Positions 49,201 to 58,497 of a stretch of 64,000 bases of DNA are shown one piece after another (positions within the stretch are counted from its first letter, which is position 1; each line of letters starts with the position of its first letter). The notes under the pieces were generated by a model. That model saw only the letters and a program-made list of their open reading frames with translations. It searched no databases and was not told where the DNA came from. The translations under genes and the position numbers were made by a program. Origin of the DNA: Sipunculus nudus (Eukaryota; Annelida; Sipuncula; Golfingiida; Sipunculidae); assembly GCA_026874595.1 (NCBI GenBank), contig CM049315.1:60574889-60638888 (forward strand). The letters run 5' to 3'.

Positions 49201-52200
49201 GTTACATCATGTTTAGTATGTACTGTTACATCATGTTTAGTGTGTACTGTTACATCATGTTTAGTGTGTACTGGGACATCATGTTTAGTATGTACTGGGG
49301 CATCATGTTTAGTATGTACTGGGACATCATGTTTTAGTGTATACTGTGACATCTTGTTTTGTGTGTACTGTGACATCATGTTTTAGTGTGTATTATTATG
49401 ACATGTTTTAGTGTGTACTGACACACCATGTTTAGTGTGTACTGGGACATCATGTTTAGTGTGCATTGGGACATCATGTTTAGTATGTATTGTGATGTCA
49501 TGTTTTAGTGTGTACTGGGACATCATGTTTAGTGTGTACTTGGACATCATGTTTAGTATGTATTGTGATGTCATGTTTTAGTGTGTACTGGGACATCATG
49601 TTTAGTGTGTACTGGGACATCATGTTTAGTGTGTACTGGGACATCATGTTTAGTATGTATTGTGATGTCATGTTTTAGTGTGTACTGGGACATCATGTTT
49701 AATGTGCACTGGGACATCATGTTTAGTATGTATTGTGATGTCATGTTTTAGTGTGTACTGGGACATCATGATTAGTATGTATTGTGATGTCATGTTTTAG
49801 TGTGTACTGGGACATCATTTTTAGTGTGTACTGGGACATCATGTTTAGTGTGTACTGGGACATCATGTTGTGTATGTATTGTGATGTCATGTTTTAGTGT
49901 GTACTGGGACATCATGTTTAGTGTGTACTGGGACATCATGTTTAGTGTGTACTGGGACATCATGTTGTAGTGTGTACTGTTACATCATGTTTAGTGTGTA
50001 CTGTTACATCAGGTTTAGTGTGTACTGTTACATCATGTTTAGTGTGTACTGGGACATCATGTTGTAGTGTGTACTGTTACATCATGTTTAGTGTGTACTG
50101 GGACATCATGTTTAGTGTGTACTGTTACATCATGTTTAGTGTGTACTGTGACATCATGTTGTAGTGTGTACTGTTACATCATGTTTAGTGTGTACTGTTA
50201 CATCATGTTTAGTGTGTACTGGGACATCATGTTTAGTGTGTACTGGGACATCATGTTTTAGTGTGTATTATGATGTCATGTTTAGTGTGTACTGACACAT
50301 CATGTTTTAGTGTGTACTGTGTTTTACCTACCTCTGTATGGGGGTTTACCTAAGGCAGCATCAGGATTCTGGTAACCAGGGATGTAGTGTAACCTTGTTG
50401 TTAAAAATACCCTGAAAGAAAGAAGGCTACTTATATATCTATGTGTGCAACATTTAATTAAAACCAAGGGGTTTTCCTTAGCTAAAGTTTAAAATGATAT
50501 TGCATTGATCCCTGACATATAAATATTTACAATATCTTTATCCAATACAGGATAATGCTAATACAGATACTCTCTTGTGTGGAGGTAGAACCTGCCTGCC
50601 TGCCTAAAAAATTGCAGGCAAACAACTAGCGCCCCTAGACCCAGTTGTGGCTCTGTTGTAAACACAGAGCCACAGGTCCCAGCCTTCATTTATCTAGCGG
50701 ATGAGAGTAGGCTACACCTGATGTTGGGTGCCTATCCCAGTGTCCCGTGTGCTGATTGTTTCAAGAGGCTGTGTACATGCATGTGTTACATCACCACTGG
50801 TGCATGGTGTGAGTGTCCTGTAACTGGAACACTCCTTACACATGGACCATTGGCCATAGGCAGCGTTGTTACCAAGGTAACACACTTGATTGTTTCAGCT
50901 GGCCAGGCACATGTATCACATTTCAGCTGGGTGCGCCAGTAAGTTTGCAGTGATGATGTAACACGTGCAGTGCACAGGGCTAGCCTGAAACAATCACCAG
51001 CCAATCACCCGGGGCTTATAACCACAGGCTGAATGTCCTTTAAAATCGGTACATCGTAGTCCTGTCCGCTAGATAAATGAAGGAAGGGACCTGTGGCTCT
51101 GTGTTTACAACAGAGCCACAACTGGGTCTACTAGCGCCCCTGGCGGACAGCCTGTCAACCCCATTCATTCAATACAGCTGCATGTGCAATGTGCAAAGCG
51201 CTTTTCATTTCAATTTAAATTATCCTGAAATTTAATATGGTCTTATCTTCATTGACTGTTGTTGAGTGGAAATTAAAATTGTAGCGTGAACATATAAAAG
51301 CTTAGAAATAACATATTGCATTATAACTTATATAAACGGACTCGCTTAATAATTCAGGGCAAACCTACACATGGTCTTTCATAAACTTCAGGTTTTGCAA
51401 GATTCATTTAATCTTCCTTGCAGCATACTAACAATATTAATTGCAGCCTCAATGTTCACATTAAATAAACAGAGTCAATATGAAAATAAGCTGATGAAGC
51501 TGGGGTGGCCAGATAACACAGTGCTAATGACCTTCTGAATGAATCACATTTGCCTGCATCAATGGGCTTCCGGCTGTGCCAGCCAGTGGTTTTTCTCCTC
51601 CATTTACAAAAGAGACTGCTTTGGCGATATCCTGTATTGGACATCAGAACACTTACTCAGATTTTCTACACTTCTAACAAATTTTTTTTTAATTTCAAAA
51701 AGGAAAATGACTTTTTTGTTCAGAATTTTTATAATTCAAAATTCCTGGGTCTATCAGGGTGTGAGAACCCTGTATATTATAGCTGAAGATAGATCACTGT
51801 GACTGTATTTCATGGATTTTACCATGTAAACAGTTAATTAAATCAAATGATCCATATTGGATGAAAATTATTTCATCTTTCATTACTTACAGCAACTGAC
51901 ATTTCAGACATTTCCATGTAGGAAAATTTCAGTTTAGACACATTTAGCCTAAGCTCCCCTCAGAGTCATGCTGCCGGTACCAATATTGTTAAAACTTGAG
52001 TTCCTCCTGACAAAGCTCCATCTTATTTTTTTAAAAGAAATTTTCACTATTTATAAATGATAAGAAATTTACTAAACTGAAAAACAGGCTATGAAAAGCC
52101 ATCACTATTATACAATACAAGCACTGATACTCATAGTATCAACCTGACAACCTGGAGTCATATCAATATCAGTTATTGGCCAAGGTTTGAAATCAATCAT

Positions 52201-53746
52201 GATTAATATAATTACGACAGATTACCAGAAGAAACATTAATTTTGATGGAGCAACTATAGAACTGCTCACACACCGTCTTGACAAAATATGTGTATACAG
52301 ACAGAGGATATGATGATAAGAAAGAATAAGATATAATAAAGAAGTAAGAGGCATATAAAAATAAGTGACAAAATCATGATACACAAGCAGCTGCATACTT
52401 GATAAAAATGTTTTCTGTTCACACAAGTGTCACGTCTCAGAGAAGTGCGTGAGTTATTCTATAATCGTCCCCTTTTAATTATTTGCTGACTCGCGGTATA
52501 CTCAGAATTCTGACACGTGACATCCAGGTTTAAGTCTGTATGCATAATGGCAGCTCCCATGGCATGAGTGAACATTTGCAAAATTATCGGGAGGCCAGGG
52601 TTTGATAAGGGCAAAATATCAATATAACAGGAAAGTATTCCAAGAGTCCCCTATCATGATAGTATCATGGAAGTAGAAACTAGATTAATTCTCTGGGGAT
52701 GACTGTGCCATCACCAGTAAAATATAGCTGGATATTTTTATTTCTGTTAGGAAGGAATGGTAATAATATTTAGGATATATATTCCAAACAGATAAATTTG
52801 TACCGTGGTGTTTGGATTGGTGACTAAATATATATTTATATGGAAGTGGCTAAACAACTGGCAGGGTGCCGGCAGTTAAGTCCACAGGCTAAACAGCTGG
52901 CAGGGGAAATTGACCTTGCCAGCAGTCTACCCCACTGGCTAAACTGCTGGCAAATTAATGTATGCTCTATTAAGACTATTTCAGTCTATTTCAGTGTAAT
53001 ACTAATACTCTGTACTTTCCATTTTTATTATTATTTGGACAATGAGCTGACAATATAGTGATGACTTACCAAATTATCTATTTTGCTGGTCAATATGTAA
53101 TAAGTATGTTGGGTAATAATGAGTAGGTATTAAAAGTACACATTTGTGATATTTACAGGGTACTTTTATATAAATTTTCTGATAGAAATTGTAATATTTA
53201 CATGAAAGTTTATTGATTTTGTCATAAAAATATACCAGAAATGTGAATGTGTGTCAATAGACTGTTTATAGTTTATACACTAGTGTGCTTATATGAGCAA
53301 ACAAATAATTATGGTGTGAAAACAAACTCAGGTTATGTCAAATTAATGGCCATTTTGGATCAGCTAATTACTTGATCAAAGGTATAATCACATAATTTTA
53401 CACCACCCCCATTAAAGTTGCTGAGCCTAGCTATTGTGTTGTGAGATGATGCAAGAAATAACCATACCAAATAGCATTTCTTAAGAAAAGGCTATCAAAA
53501 TATCTAATTTGGTAAGTCAGCACTATATTGTCAGCTCATTGTCAATATGATAATGAAAAGTACAGAGAATCACACTGAAATAGAGCATATAATGTTACAT
53601 TCATTTGCCAACAGTTCAAGCCAGTGGGCTATAGACTCAAGGGCAAGGTCAGTATTCCCTGCTGGCTGTTTAGCCTGTGGACTAAACTGCCGGCACCCTG
53701 CCGGCTGTTTAGCCACTTCCTATTTATATACTACTTATAATACTTC

Positions 53747-53827
<81 letters not shown>

Positions 53828-54301
53828 TATATATGTTTATATATATCTAACATTTATTCAATCTTATTGGCTTATTACAGAGTTGTTACGGGATCTGACA
53901 TTGAATCACAAACATTGTATAAGTCAGTCAATTTCTCCAGGGTTCTGTCTTGGTGGAAACAAATTACAATTTATTTTATTAAGTAAATTAACTTACAGTG
54001 GTGGGTGTGGTTTATTTCGTCTTGTAGGTGATGCTGGCCTTGAACAAGCCACGCCCTCCGTGTCCTGAAACTTGTCAACAAAGTGGTCTCCGTAGCTGGT
54101 TGAGTGTGTATCTGGCCTGGTCCAGGCGCTCTTTGCCCGCTGTCTGATATCTTCAAACACTCCGGCATCGAGATCAAGGCGGGAGCCCTGATGGTAAGCT
54201 TTGGAGCTCGGGTAGCCCGGTGCTCCGCTGTACGCTGATTTGCTTCTCCTCAGGGAGCTCACAATGTTTCCATAGCCTGGATTATGGTGAGCATTTGCCA
54301 T
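33987..54301 (-). CDS. Seven-exon gene for an unidentified 320-residue protein
   Basis: Joining 54301-53997, 50411-50332, 44561-44455, 42922-42850, 38396-38329, 37576-37489 and 34228-33987 on the minus strand gives 963 coding bases, ending in TGA. Every junction has AG/GT sites and matching phase (2, 1, 0, 1, 0, 1). The start has a good context (CAAAATGG). The protein is hydrophilic and basic, without signal peptide or membrane segment. The N-terminus is rich in Ser, Tyr, Arg and Lys with RRSKSAYSG and RQRAKSAW motifs; the middle has YIPGYQNPDAALGKPPYR; then comes a short acidic, glutamine-rich, probably helical part (EEQQEILRGLQEGRQMEADF-like); the C-terminal 79 residues, all in the last exon, are His/Arg-rich (ARHFKHNHRTKRGDFLLHP) and end FSGYR. 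I do not recognise the family. The composition resembles small cytoskeletal or ciliary proteins, but that is speculation. Introns contain four minisatellites and several transposons. Confidence 0.85.
34300..34490 (-). repeat. Interspersed repeat, minus copy (in intron 6)
   Basis: Reverse-complement relative of 28868-29050, sharing blocks such as attattacaaaggcaata and gtgagccag.gcaaggagga when read on the minus strand. Confidence 0.75.
34877..37335. repeat. 51/53-bp minisatellite with higher-order structure (intron 6)
   Basis: About 48 units. Type A is 51 bp (core: agttaattccagtggattct); type B is 53 bp with an acag insertion and aggattctgttttt. Runs of B units followed by a distinctive pair (ttctagtgg, then aaagaaacaaatacattt) recur near 35660, 36131, 36447 and 36660, giving higher-order units. 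Type A keeps a minus-strand frame open with a 17-residue period; being intronic, this is not coding. Confidence 0.93.
37489..37576 (-). CDS. Exon 6 of the seven-exon gene
   Basis: 88 bases between an ATTCCAG acceptor and a GTGAGATAAC donor. Encodes VPDSPDSEKRVTPTIIPSLH and following residues. Confidence 0.85.
38329..38396 (-). CDS. Exon 5 of the seven-exon gene
   Basis: 68 bases between a TCCTCCCACAG acceptor and a GTGAGATC donor. Encodes a Gln/Glu-rich, probably helical block. A 45-bp minisatellite ends about 10-15 bases upstream of its acceptor, so the branch point must lie within repeat units. Confidence 0.85.
38405..39560. repeat. 45-bp minisatellite (intron 4, next to exon 5)
   Basis: About 25 units of 45 bp, some 42 bp, with core cacctgtacaggggtaacag and ctggcacaacatgacaat. 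Read on the transcribed minus strand, units whose plus sequence is tctcacctgtac contain ACAG|GTGAGAT, a near-perfect 5' splice site. Confidence 0.93.
39561..41030. other. Intron 4 sequence without recognised features
   Basis: Unique AT-rich intron sequence separating the two intron-4 arrays. Confidence 0.5.
41040..41715. repeat. 45-bp minisatellite, forward arm (intron 4)
   Basis: About 15 units of 45 bp (core: tttggtgctagtaatacc, aagttcaaa). Three unit types alternate in a 135-bp higher-order repeat visible three times between 41135 and 41565. Confidence 0.93.
41829..42280. repeat. 45-bp minisatellite, inverted arm (intron 4)
   Basis: About 10 units that are the reverse complement of the forward arm (core: ttgaacttggtggttttact, agcaccaaactgatttt). 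They are more diverged than the forward arm and are separated from it by about 110 bases. Confidence 0.9.
42850..42922 (-). CDS. Exon 4 of the seven-exon gene
   Basis: 73 bases between a TTGGCAG acceptor and a GTAAGG donor. Encodes GLEAIKDPIERQGTEAVLR and following residues. Confidence 0.85.
43642..43662. repeat. (AT)n microsatellite (intron 3)
   Basis: A short AT run preceding a repeat-like stretch (cgggatgtgacccgatcctc) at 43710-43730 that resembles the 3' ends of some retroelements. Confidence 0.8.
44455..44561 (-). CDS. Exon 3 of the seven-exon gene
   Basis: 107 bases between a TTGTTGCAG acceptor and a GTAACT donor, the weakest donor of the set. Encodes a Lys/Arg-rich block (QQKRAHLRSKYVGRPSTAAV). 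Confidence 0.85.
44701..45758 (-). mobile_element. hAT transposon remnant (intron 2)
   Basis: An element of 1058 bp begins cagggttgggcggg and ends gcccaaccctg, with perfect 8-bp target duplications GTCTACAA at 44693-44700 and 45759-45766. Eight-bp duplications and CAGGG ends are typical of hAT elements. Both termini carry repeated gggttttaat / aaaacccg motifs. A decayed transposase C-terminus is encoded inside on the minus strand. Confidence 0.85.
45037..45300 (-). pseudogene. hAT transposase C-terminal dimerisation region
   Basis: An 87-codon minus-strand frame contains the hallmark of the hAT C-terminal dimerisation domain, LLCMPTSSADVECVFSNYGYI, followed by a NRP motif where functional relatives usually have NRL-type residues. 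Only the C-terminus remains; the zinc finger and catalytic core are missing, so the element is non-autonomous. It lies within the 8-bp-flanked hAT element. Confidence 0.75.
46220..46360 (-). mobile_element. tRNA-derived SINE, copy 1 (intron 2)
   Basis: On the minus strand an A-box-like tggtacgctgga and a perfect B box (gggttcgactccc, 46264-46276) lie at tRNA-like spacing. Flanking tctagcgaagcag and cttgtgcaccacc look like D-arm and anticodon-arm remains. RNA polymerase III signals appear intact, but a complete cloverleaf is not evident. Confidence 0.7.
46496..46643 (-). mobile_element. tRNA-derived SINE, copy 2 (intron 2)
   Basis: A second, diverged copy sharing caagacaaattgctca, the gggttcgact B-box region and ctagaaaagcaag with copy 1, in the same orientation. 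Between them (46361-46495) is non-minisatellite sequence, perhaps the SINE body. Confidence 0.7.
47445..48536. mobile_element. Solo LTR (intron 2)
   Basis: A 1092-bp block starting TGTAGTGG and ending CAGCTACA interrupts the 24-bp array. It is flanked by TTTAG at 47440-47444 and 48537-48541, a 5-bp target duplication. TG...CA ends, short terminal inverted repeats (TGTAG/CTACA), a palindromic TATA stretch and an AATAAA near 48370 fit a solo LTR left by recombination between two LTRs. The family is not recognised. Confidence 0.65.
50332..50411 (-). CDS. Exon 2 of the seven-exon gene
   Basis: 80 bases between a CTTTCAG acceptor and a GTAGGT donor. Encodes the VFLTTRLHYIPGYQNP block. The 24-bp minisatellite of intron 2 begins only about 12 bases beyond the donor. 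Confidence 0.85.
50637..51129. mobile_element. Long-TIR DNA element with nested hairpins (intron 1)
   Basis: A 493-bp element whose ends form inverted repeats of about 66 bp, starting agacccagttgtggctctg. Inside each terminal repeat is a further hairpin, tgtggctctg...cagagccaca. The 12 bases actagcgcccct occur immediately before and after it. No open frame of interest. Non-autonomous. Confidence 0.8.
52842..53720. mobile_element. Long-TIR, 9-bp-TSD DNA element (intron 1)
   Basis: Terminal inverted repeats of about 230-240 bp begin ggaagtggctaaac and enclose about 390 bp of unique sequence. Perfect 9-bp target duplications TATTTATAT flank it at 52833-52841 and 53721-53729. Nine-bp duplications with long terminal repeats are typical of Mutator-like elements. 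It encodes no transposase. The inverted arms could fold into a long hairpin in the transcript. Confidence 0.85.
53750..53835. repeat. (AT)n microsatellite (intron 1)
   Basis: About 70 bases of perfect AT followed by a slightly interrupted stretch. Confidence 0.95.
53997..54301 (-). CDS. Exon 1 of the seven-exon gene
   Basis: 101 codons plus two bases, ending CACT|GTAAGTTA, a perfect donor. The exon encodes the Ser/Tyr/Arg-rich N-terminus. The upstream flank to about 54390 is GC-richer than average and likely holds the promoter; no TATA box is obvious. Confidence 0.85.
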
Positions 54302-54390
54302 TTTGGACCGATCAGATTCACTTTTGTTCTTGTTGACTTGCGTTCAATTAAACAATTAGCGCCCTTGGTCTGTACGCGCCTTCAAACATG
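54302..54390. promoter_or_regulatory. Probable promoter region of the seven-exon gene
   Basis: Sequence immediately upstream of the start codon is GC-richer than the window average. It contains ccattttggac directly before the ATG and an isolated gcgcc pair. No TATA box was found. A 64-codon plus-strand frame begins at 54388 and could be a divergent transcript, but it lacks support. Confidence 0.3.
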
Positions 54391-54819
54391 ATTGTTTACA
54401 GGGCACCTGGCAACCCGCAGTACCGGAAGCTCATTTCCCACGACTGCAGCTCAGAGGAAACCAAGAATCATATGGCAACCGGATTTTTTCGCCTCGGAGG
54501 TCTTATTACTGAAGAAAACGCACTCAAACATCTGGTCATTAGAACGATTACTAAAATATCAACGAACTATTTACTGATATGACTATAAATGTCAAAGCGT
54601 ACGTTATGCATAAACTCTGGTTAAATGGAGATTTTGTCACACAGCCGAATATTTCCTTGCCCAACCAATCCTTCAATTCTGTATATAGGCTGGTTCCCTG
54701 CCCTAGCTTATTTGTCACTGTCATGGTCTCCCGGATTCGTGTATATCTAAGTTTGGTATACTAAATTAACTTGAAAAAATATTTTTTATTATAAATTAAC
54801 AATTAATTAATATAAAATA

Positions 54820-54844
54820 ATAATTATAATTAATAATAATAATA

Positions 54845-54876
<32 letters not shown>

Positions 54877-55032
54877 CATTATTATTATTATTATTAGTAG
54901 TAGTAGTAGTAGTAGAAGTTGTAGTAGTTGTTGTTGCAGTATCCCGTTTTTCAAGAGAGAATTGGAGAGAGAAAGAGAAAGAGATAGAGAGAGAGAGAAG
55001 GCGAGAGGTGGGTGGGTGGGGGGGGGGGGGTC
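54820..55032. repeat. Compound microsatellite: (TAA)n, (AGT)n, (GA)n, G-run
   Basis: Successive trinucleotide runs (ATT then AGT) are followed by a GA-rich tract and an uninterrupted G-run of about 12 bases. Confidence 0.9.
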
Positions 55033-55689
55033 CGTTATTTTTAAGTAATTAAGTTTAAATATAATATATTGAACTTTTTTATTCTTAACCTAAGAATGCT
55101 TATTTTAAATAATTCACATACAAACACAGTCACATCCGCACCCTTACTGGTATATTGTTTGTCAACCGGGGAATTCTGTCTGTAACCATCTAAACGGGGT
55201 TTTTTTTGTCCCTTTAAATGACAAAAAATTGTGTTAACTGCGGACACACACGTGATTTATAAAATTATAATTAACATCCAGGACTAGCGAAAGCAATTTA
55301 ATTATATTAATAATTATTTACACTTGTCTGACATTTTTTTTCTATTGAATTTACTCAAGTGAATACATCCCCTTCTCACATCAAAAGATGAGATAAACGT
55401 TACTTTGAATTTATACCCATTAAGAATCTATATTTACATAAACAATAGATTCAACAGTATAAGAGTTTTATCTTAAAATTTAATTTTTAAGTGTATTTAG
55501 TTTTGGTTATTAATTAGCCTTGGAATATTATTAAGAAAATTCTTTTCAATTCAGAAACTTAACCTAGTTGTGAATTCAGATTCCTCCTGGTGAAAAGCTC
55601 ATTACCAGTATCAGCCTTCACAGCCCTAACAGATATTATATTAATAAAAACATAAAATGTACAGTTAAAATTAAATGAAGCAGCAGTGT

Positions 55690-55895
55690 CGTGTGTTACA
55701 AGCGGGGACATCCGTTCCACATAATGAAGCCGGTTACTACTTAGACTGGTTTTGATGTCTTCCAAATGGGGACTTTTTTTAGACCAAAAATTGTTTTGTG
55801 TTACAAACGGGGTCCTCTAATACACATGCTGAAACCGGTTCCTATACTAAGATTAGTTTTGATGACTTCCAAGCGAGGTCTTTTTTGAGACATTG
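55690..55895. repeat. Two ~100-bp tandem units with cggggac-like cores
   Basis: The segment gttacaagcggggacatc...tgatgtcttccaaatgggg at 55697-55790 recurs in diverged form at 55800-55892. Related ccggggac motifs occur at about 55165 and throughout 57780-57920. Confidence 0.6.
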
Positions 55896-56554
55896 ATATA
55901 TAAATATATATACTAAGGTTTGTGATGATTCTGAATCTATACCGTCGGTTTCGCCTCATCAGCTCATCAGGGGAATGAATAATTGCGATATTGGTTTTTA
56001 TTATTTCTTTTTTCGCACGTTTGGGTGCCCTTGGTCCATGGCGACGGGTGGAAACAATTTCCGAACATTTGTTCAATAGGTTCTTTTGCTTTGAGCTTAT
56101 AGTTGCTAGTTTCTCTGCCAAACACAAGTTTGAGCGGTGTGTGACCGCGGAGGAAAGACTGCATTCCTCCAGATCATTTCTACTTATATGTATTATTAGG
56201 TATAAAATTATCATAGTATATATTGAATAATTTTATAATTAAATATTTGATTGAAATAATGTTTACAAATTTACTGTTCCTTCCTACCAATAGCTGAATT
56301 AAGTGGAGAACACGACAAAACTACCGTCTCAATGTTCAGAAGAAATGACAGCGCCTCAGTTAGTCTGTCAGCTGAGCCTAGTTGCCCTGGCTGTCAGTGG
56401 CTGAAGCGAGGATCGACCATGTCAACGTATAATGCCTAGCGAGGTTGTACCAGTCTATCGGAAGGTCATTTATGAATACAGAACGATCATTGGTCACAAG
56501 TGGAAGTTATGTAGATAACGTTGTTTACCCGTGGCTATGATTGGCTAGGAGTAT
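55896..56554. other. No supported gene; remnants of the neighbouring DNA element
   Basis: Short frames near 55.9-56.2 kb lack splice sites. At 56444-56456 the stretch ttgtaccagtcta matches the end of the 9-bp-TSD elements that follow. Confidence 0.4.
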
Positions 56555-57091
56555 TAGACTGGTACCCCGCTCTATTATGGCACCGCTGCTCTAGGCCAAT
56601 CATAGAGACAGGCGTACAACGCCATCTTTTGGACTCCCGGTAGACTGGTTCAAACTCCAGAATGTATTATATATGATAAAAATAAGCATTTCGTTTGCTC
56701 AGAGAAGTTACCAAAAGTTGTCTGTACATTAAGTGTGACATTAATGATTAGATTAATAGATAATAATAATTAATCACTGCTTCGTACAGTGGAATATCAA
56801 AGATTCAGTATATCGTATTATCTATATATTCATCATTCAATTTTTGTTAAACAACTCATTTTTCAATATTAAAAAATAGAAATAACTAAAGAAAGTTATT
56901 TTATAAGAAAAGTTTACGGATAATAAACCAGGATCGCGTGAAAGTCCATGACAACCGGTATAAGCGTGTCTACCGGGGTTGGAACCAGTCTACAGGTAAG
57001 TCAGGAGTTGCAACTGGGAGTTCTTAAGATGGCGTTGTACGCCTGTCTCCATGCTTGGCTGAGGGCCATAATAGAGCAGGGTACCAGTCTA
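56555..57091 (+). mobile_element. Mutator-like MITE, copy 1
   Basis: A 537-bp element begins tagactggtaccccgctcta and ends gagcagggtaccagtcta, with terminal inverted repeats extending over roughly 100 bp. It is flanked by perfect 9-bp duplications TAGGAGTAT at 56546-56554 and 57092-57100. It has no coding capacity. It is an inverted relative of the copy at 57150. Confidence 0.88.
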
Positions 57092-57149
57092 TAGGAGTAT
57101 TACCCCGAAATATCGCGGGGTACCAGTCTAGTTTCCGGACGGCACCAAA

Positions 57150-57688
57150 TAGACTGGTACCCTGCTCTATGGCCCTTAGCCAAGAATAGTGACAGGCTTA
57201 CAACGCCATCTTGAGTACTCCCAGTTGCAACTCCTGACTTACTTGTAGACTTGTTCCAACTCCAGTATGCATTCTCATACGGGTTGTCATGGACGTTCAC
57301 GCGATCTTGGTTGATAACCCATGAAGATTTCTTATAAGATAACTTTCTTTACTTATTTCCAGTTTTTAAATATTGAAGAATGAGTTAATTGTTGCACAAA
57401 AATTGAATGATGGATGTATAGATAATACGATATACTGGATCTTTGATATTCCACTGTGCGTAGCAGTGATTTATTATTAATATCTATTAACCTAATCATT
57501 AATGTCACACGTAATGTACAGCCAACCTTCGGTAACTTCTCTGAGCAAACGAAATGTTTATTTTTATCATATATAATACATACTTGAGTTGGAACCAGTC
57601 TGCCGGGAGTACATAAGATGGCGTTGTACGCCCGTCTCTATGATTGGCCTAGAGCAGCGGTGCCATTATAGGGCGGGATACCAGTCTA
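57150..57688 (-). mobile_element. Mutator-like MITE, copy 2 (inverted)
   Basis: A 539-bp element of the same family in the opposite orientation, flanked by perfect 9-bp duplications GGCACCAAA at 57141-57149 and 57689-57697. Different target duplications show that the two copies inserted independently. Between them (57101-57140) lies another orphan end, ggggtaccagtcta. Confidence 0.88.
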
Positions 57689-57778
57689 GGCACCAAACTG
57701 CAATTACCGTGGTTGTCAGAAAGACCGCCAGAGTGCGCTTCAGTTCAGACAGCGTGGAAAGAAATAAAACGAAAAAGT

Positions 57779-57930
57779 GATGACCGGGGACATATTGGGT
57801 TTTAACACCCGATGTCTCCATGTGACCGGTTATATATGGGGAAAGCGTAATTACGAACGGGGACGTCCCCGGTTGTCGAGTCCCCGGTTGTTAGGCTAAA
57901 AAATTAAAAAAAGGTCCCCGAATGGCGGTA
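57779..57930. repeat. cggggac-rich block
   Basis: Five or more copies of ccggggac or its complement gtccccgg within 150 bases, including the palindrome ggggacgtcccc. Related to the motif at 55.1-55.9 kb. Confidence 0.5.
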
Positions 57931-57960
57931 TTTACATTAAACCCACCCACCCATCTTCCC

Positions 57961-58013
57961 TCACACACAAACACACACACACACGTGTATATATATATAT
58001 ATATATATATATG
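57961..58013. repeat. (CA)n(TA)n microsatellite
   Basis: A CA run leads into about 28 bases of AT. Confidence 0.92.
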
Positions 58014-58411
58014 AATGACCATTTTCCCATGTATTTGTTGTACCATACACCAAGACAAACATCTGGGAAAGATCTGCTGATAACCTCGACAAGGTATAAA
58101 CTTGTCACCTCCAGTGACCTTTTTACTTTGATTAATGACAATTTTGTTGGTGCATGGAGTGGCCGAGACGTGGTCATTAGATTGTCTTTGACCACGGTTC
58201 GCTTATAACATAATTTTACCTTGTCCAATAAAAATAATTACTGTCCCAGGCGAAGAAGTCGCAAGTTCATGAGAAACAATTAACAGCTTTAACAGCTTGG
58301 ACTGCCCAGGAAAGAGGTCCTATAATAATATATACTCGAGGGATACTTATGTGTCTCCCCCAAAATATGGTTTACTATTGGTAGTTCCACTAATTTGTCT
58401 CCTTTTCCTAG

Positions 58412-58419
58412 TATATAAG
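58412..58419 (+). promoter_or_regulatory. TATA-like element
   Basis: The stretch tagtatataagaaag lies in a moderately GC-rich region upstream of the candidate first exon at 58927. It could also belong to a decayed repeat. Confidence 0.25.
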
Positions 58420-58497
58420 AAAGATGCGCAGACCAAGAGTGCGCGGTTATCTTTAGGCTGTATGATGTGAAATTCATATATGTGTCGCCGTTTTTGT

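Larger units (their letters stand above)
46010..50320. repeat. 24-bp minisatellite (intron 2), interrupted
   Basis: More than 100 units of 24 bp (core: tttagtgtgtactgggacatcatg) occupy 46010-46215, 46645-47444 and 48537-50320. The left part (46-47.4 kb) is diverged, while 48.65-49.35 kb is nearly perfect. Because the period is 24, frames stay open on both strands over 240 codons; this is a by-product of the period. Insertions within it are SINEs (46.2-46.6 kb) and a solo LTR (47.4-48.5 kb). Confidence 0.95.

Noticed and set aside
48615-49386. Frames of about 240 codons on both strands
   Set aside because: A consequence of the 24-bp period. The stretch lies inside intron 2.
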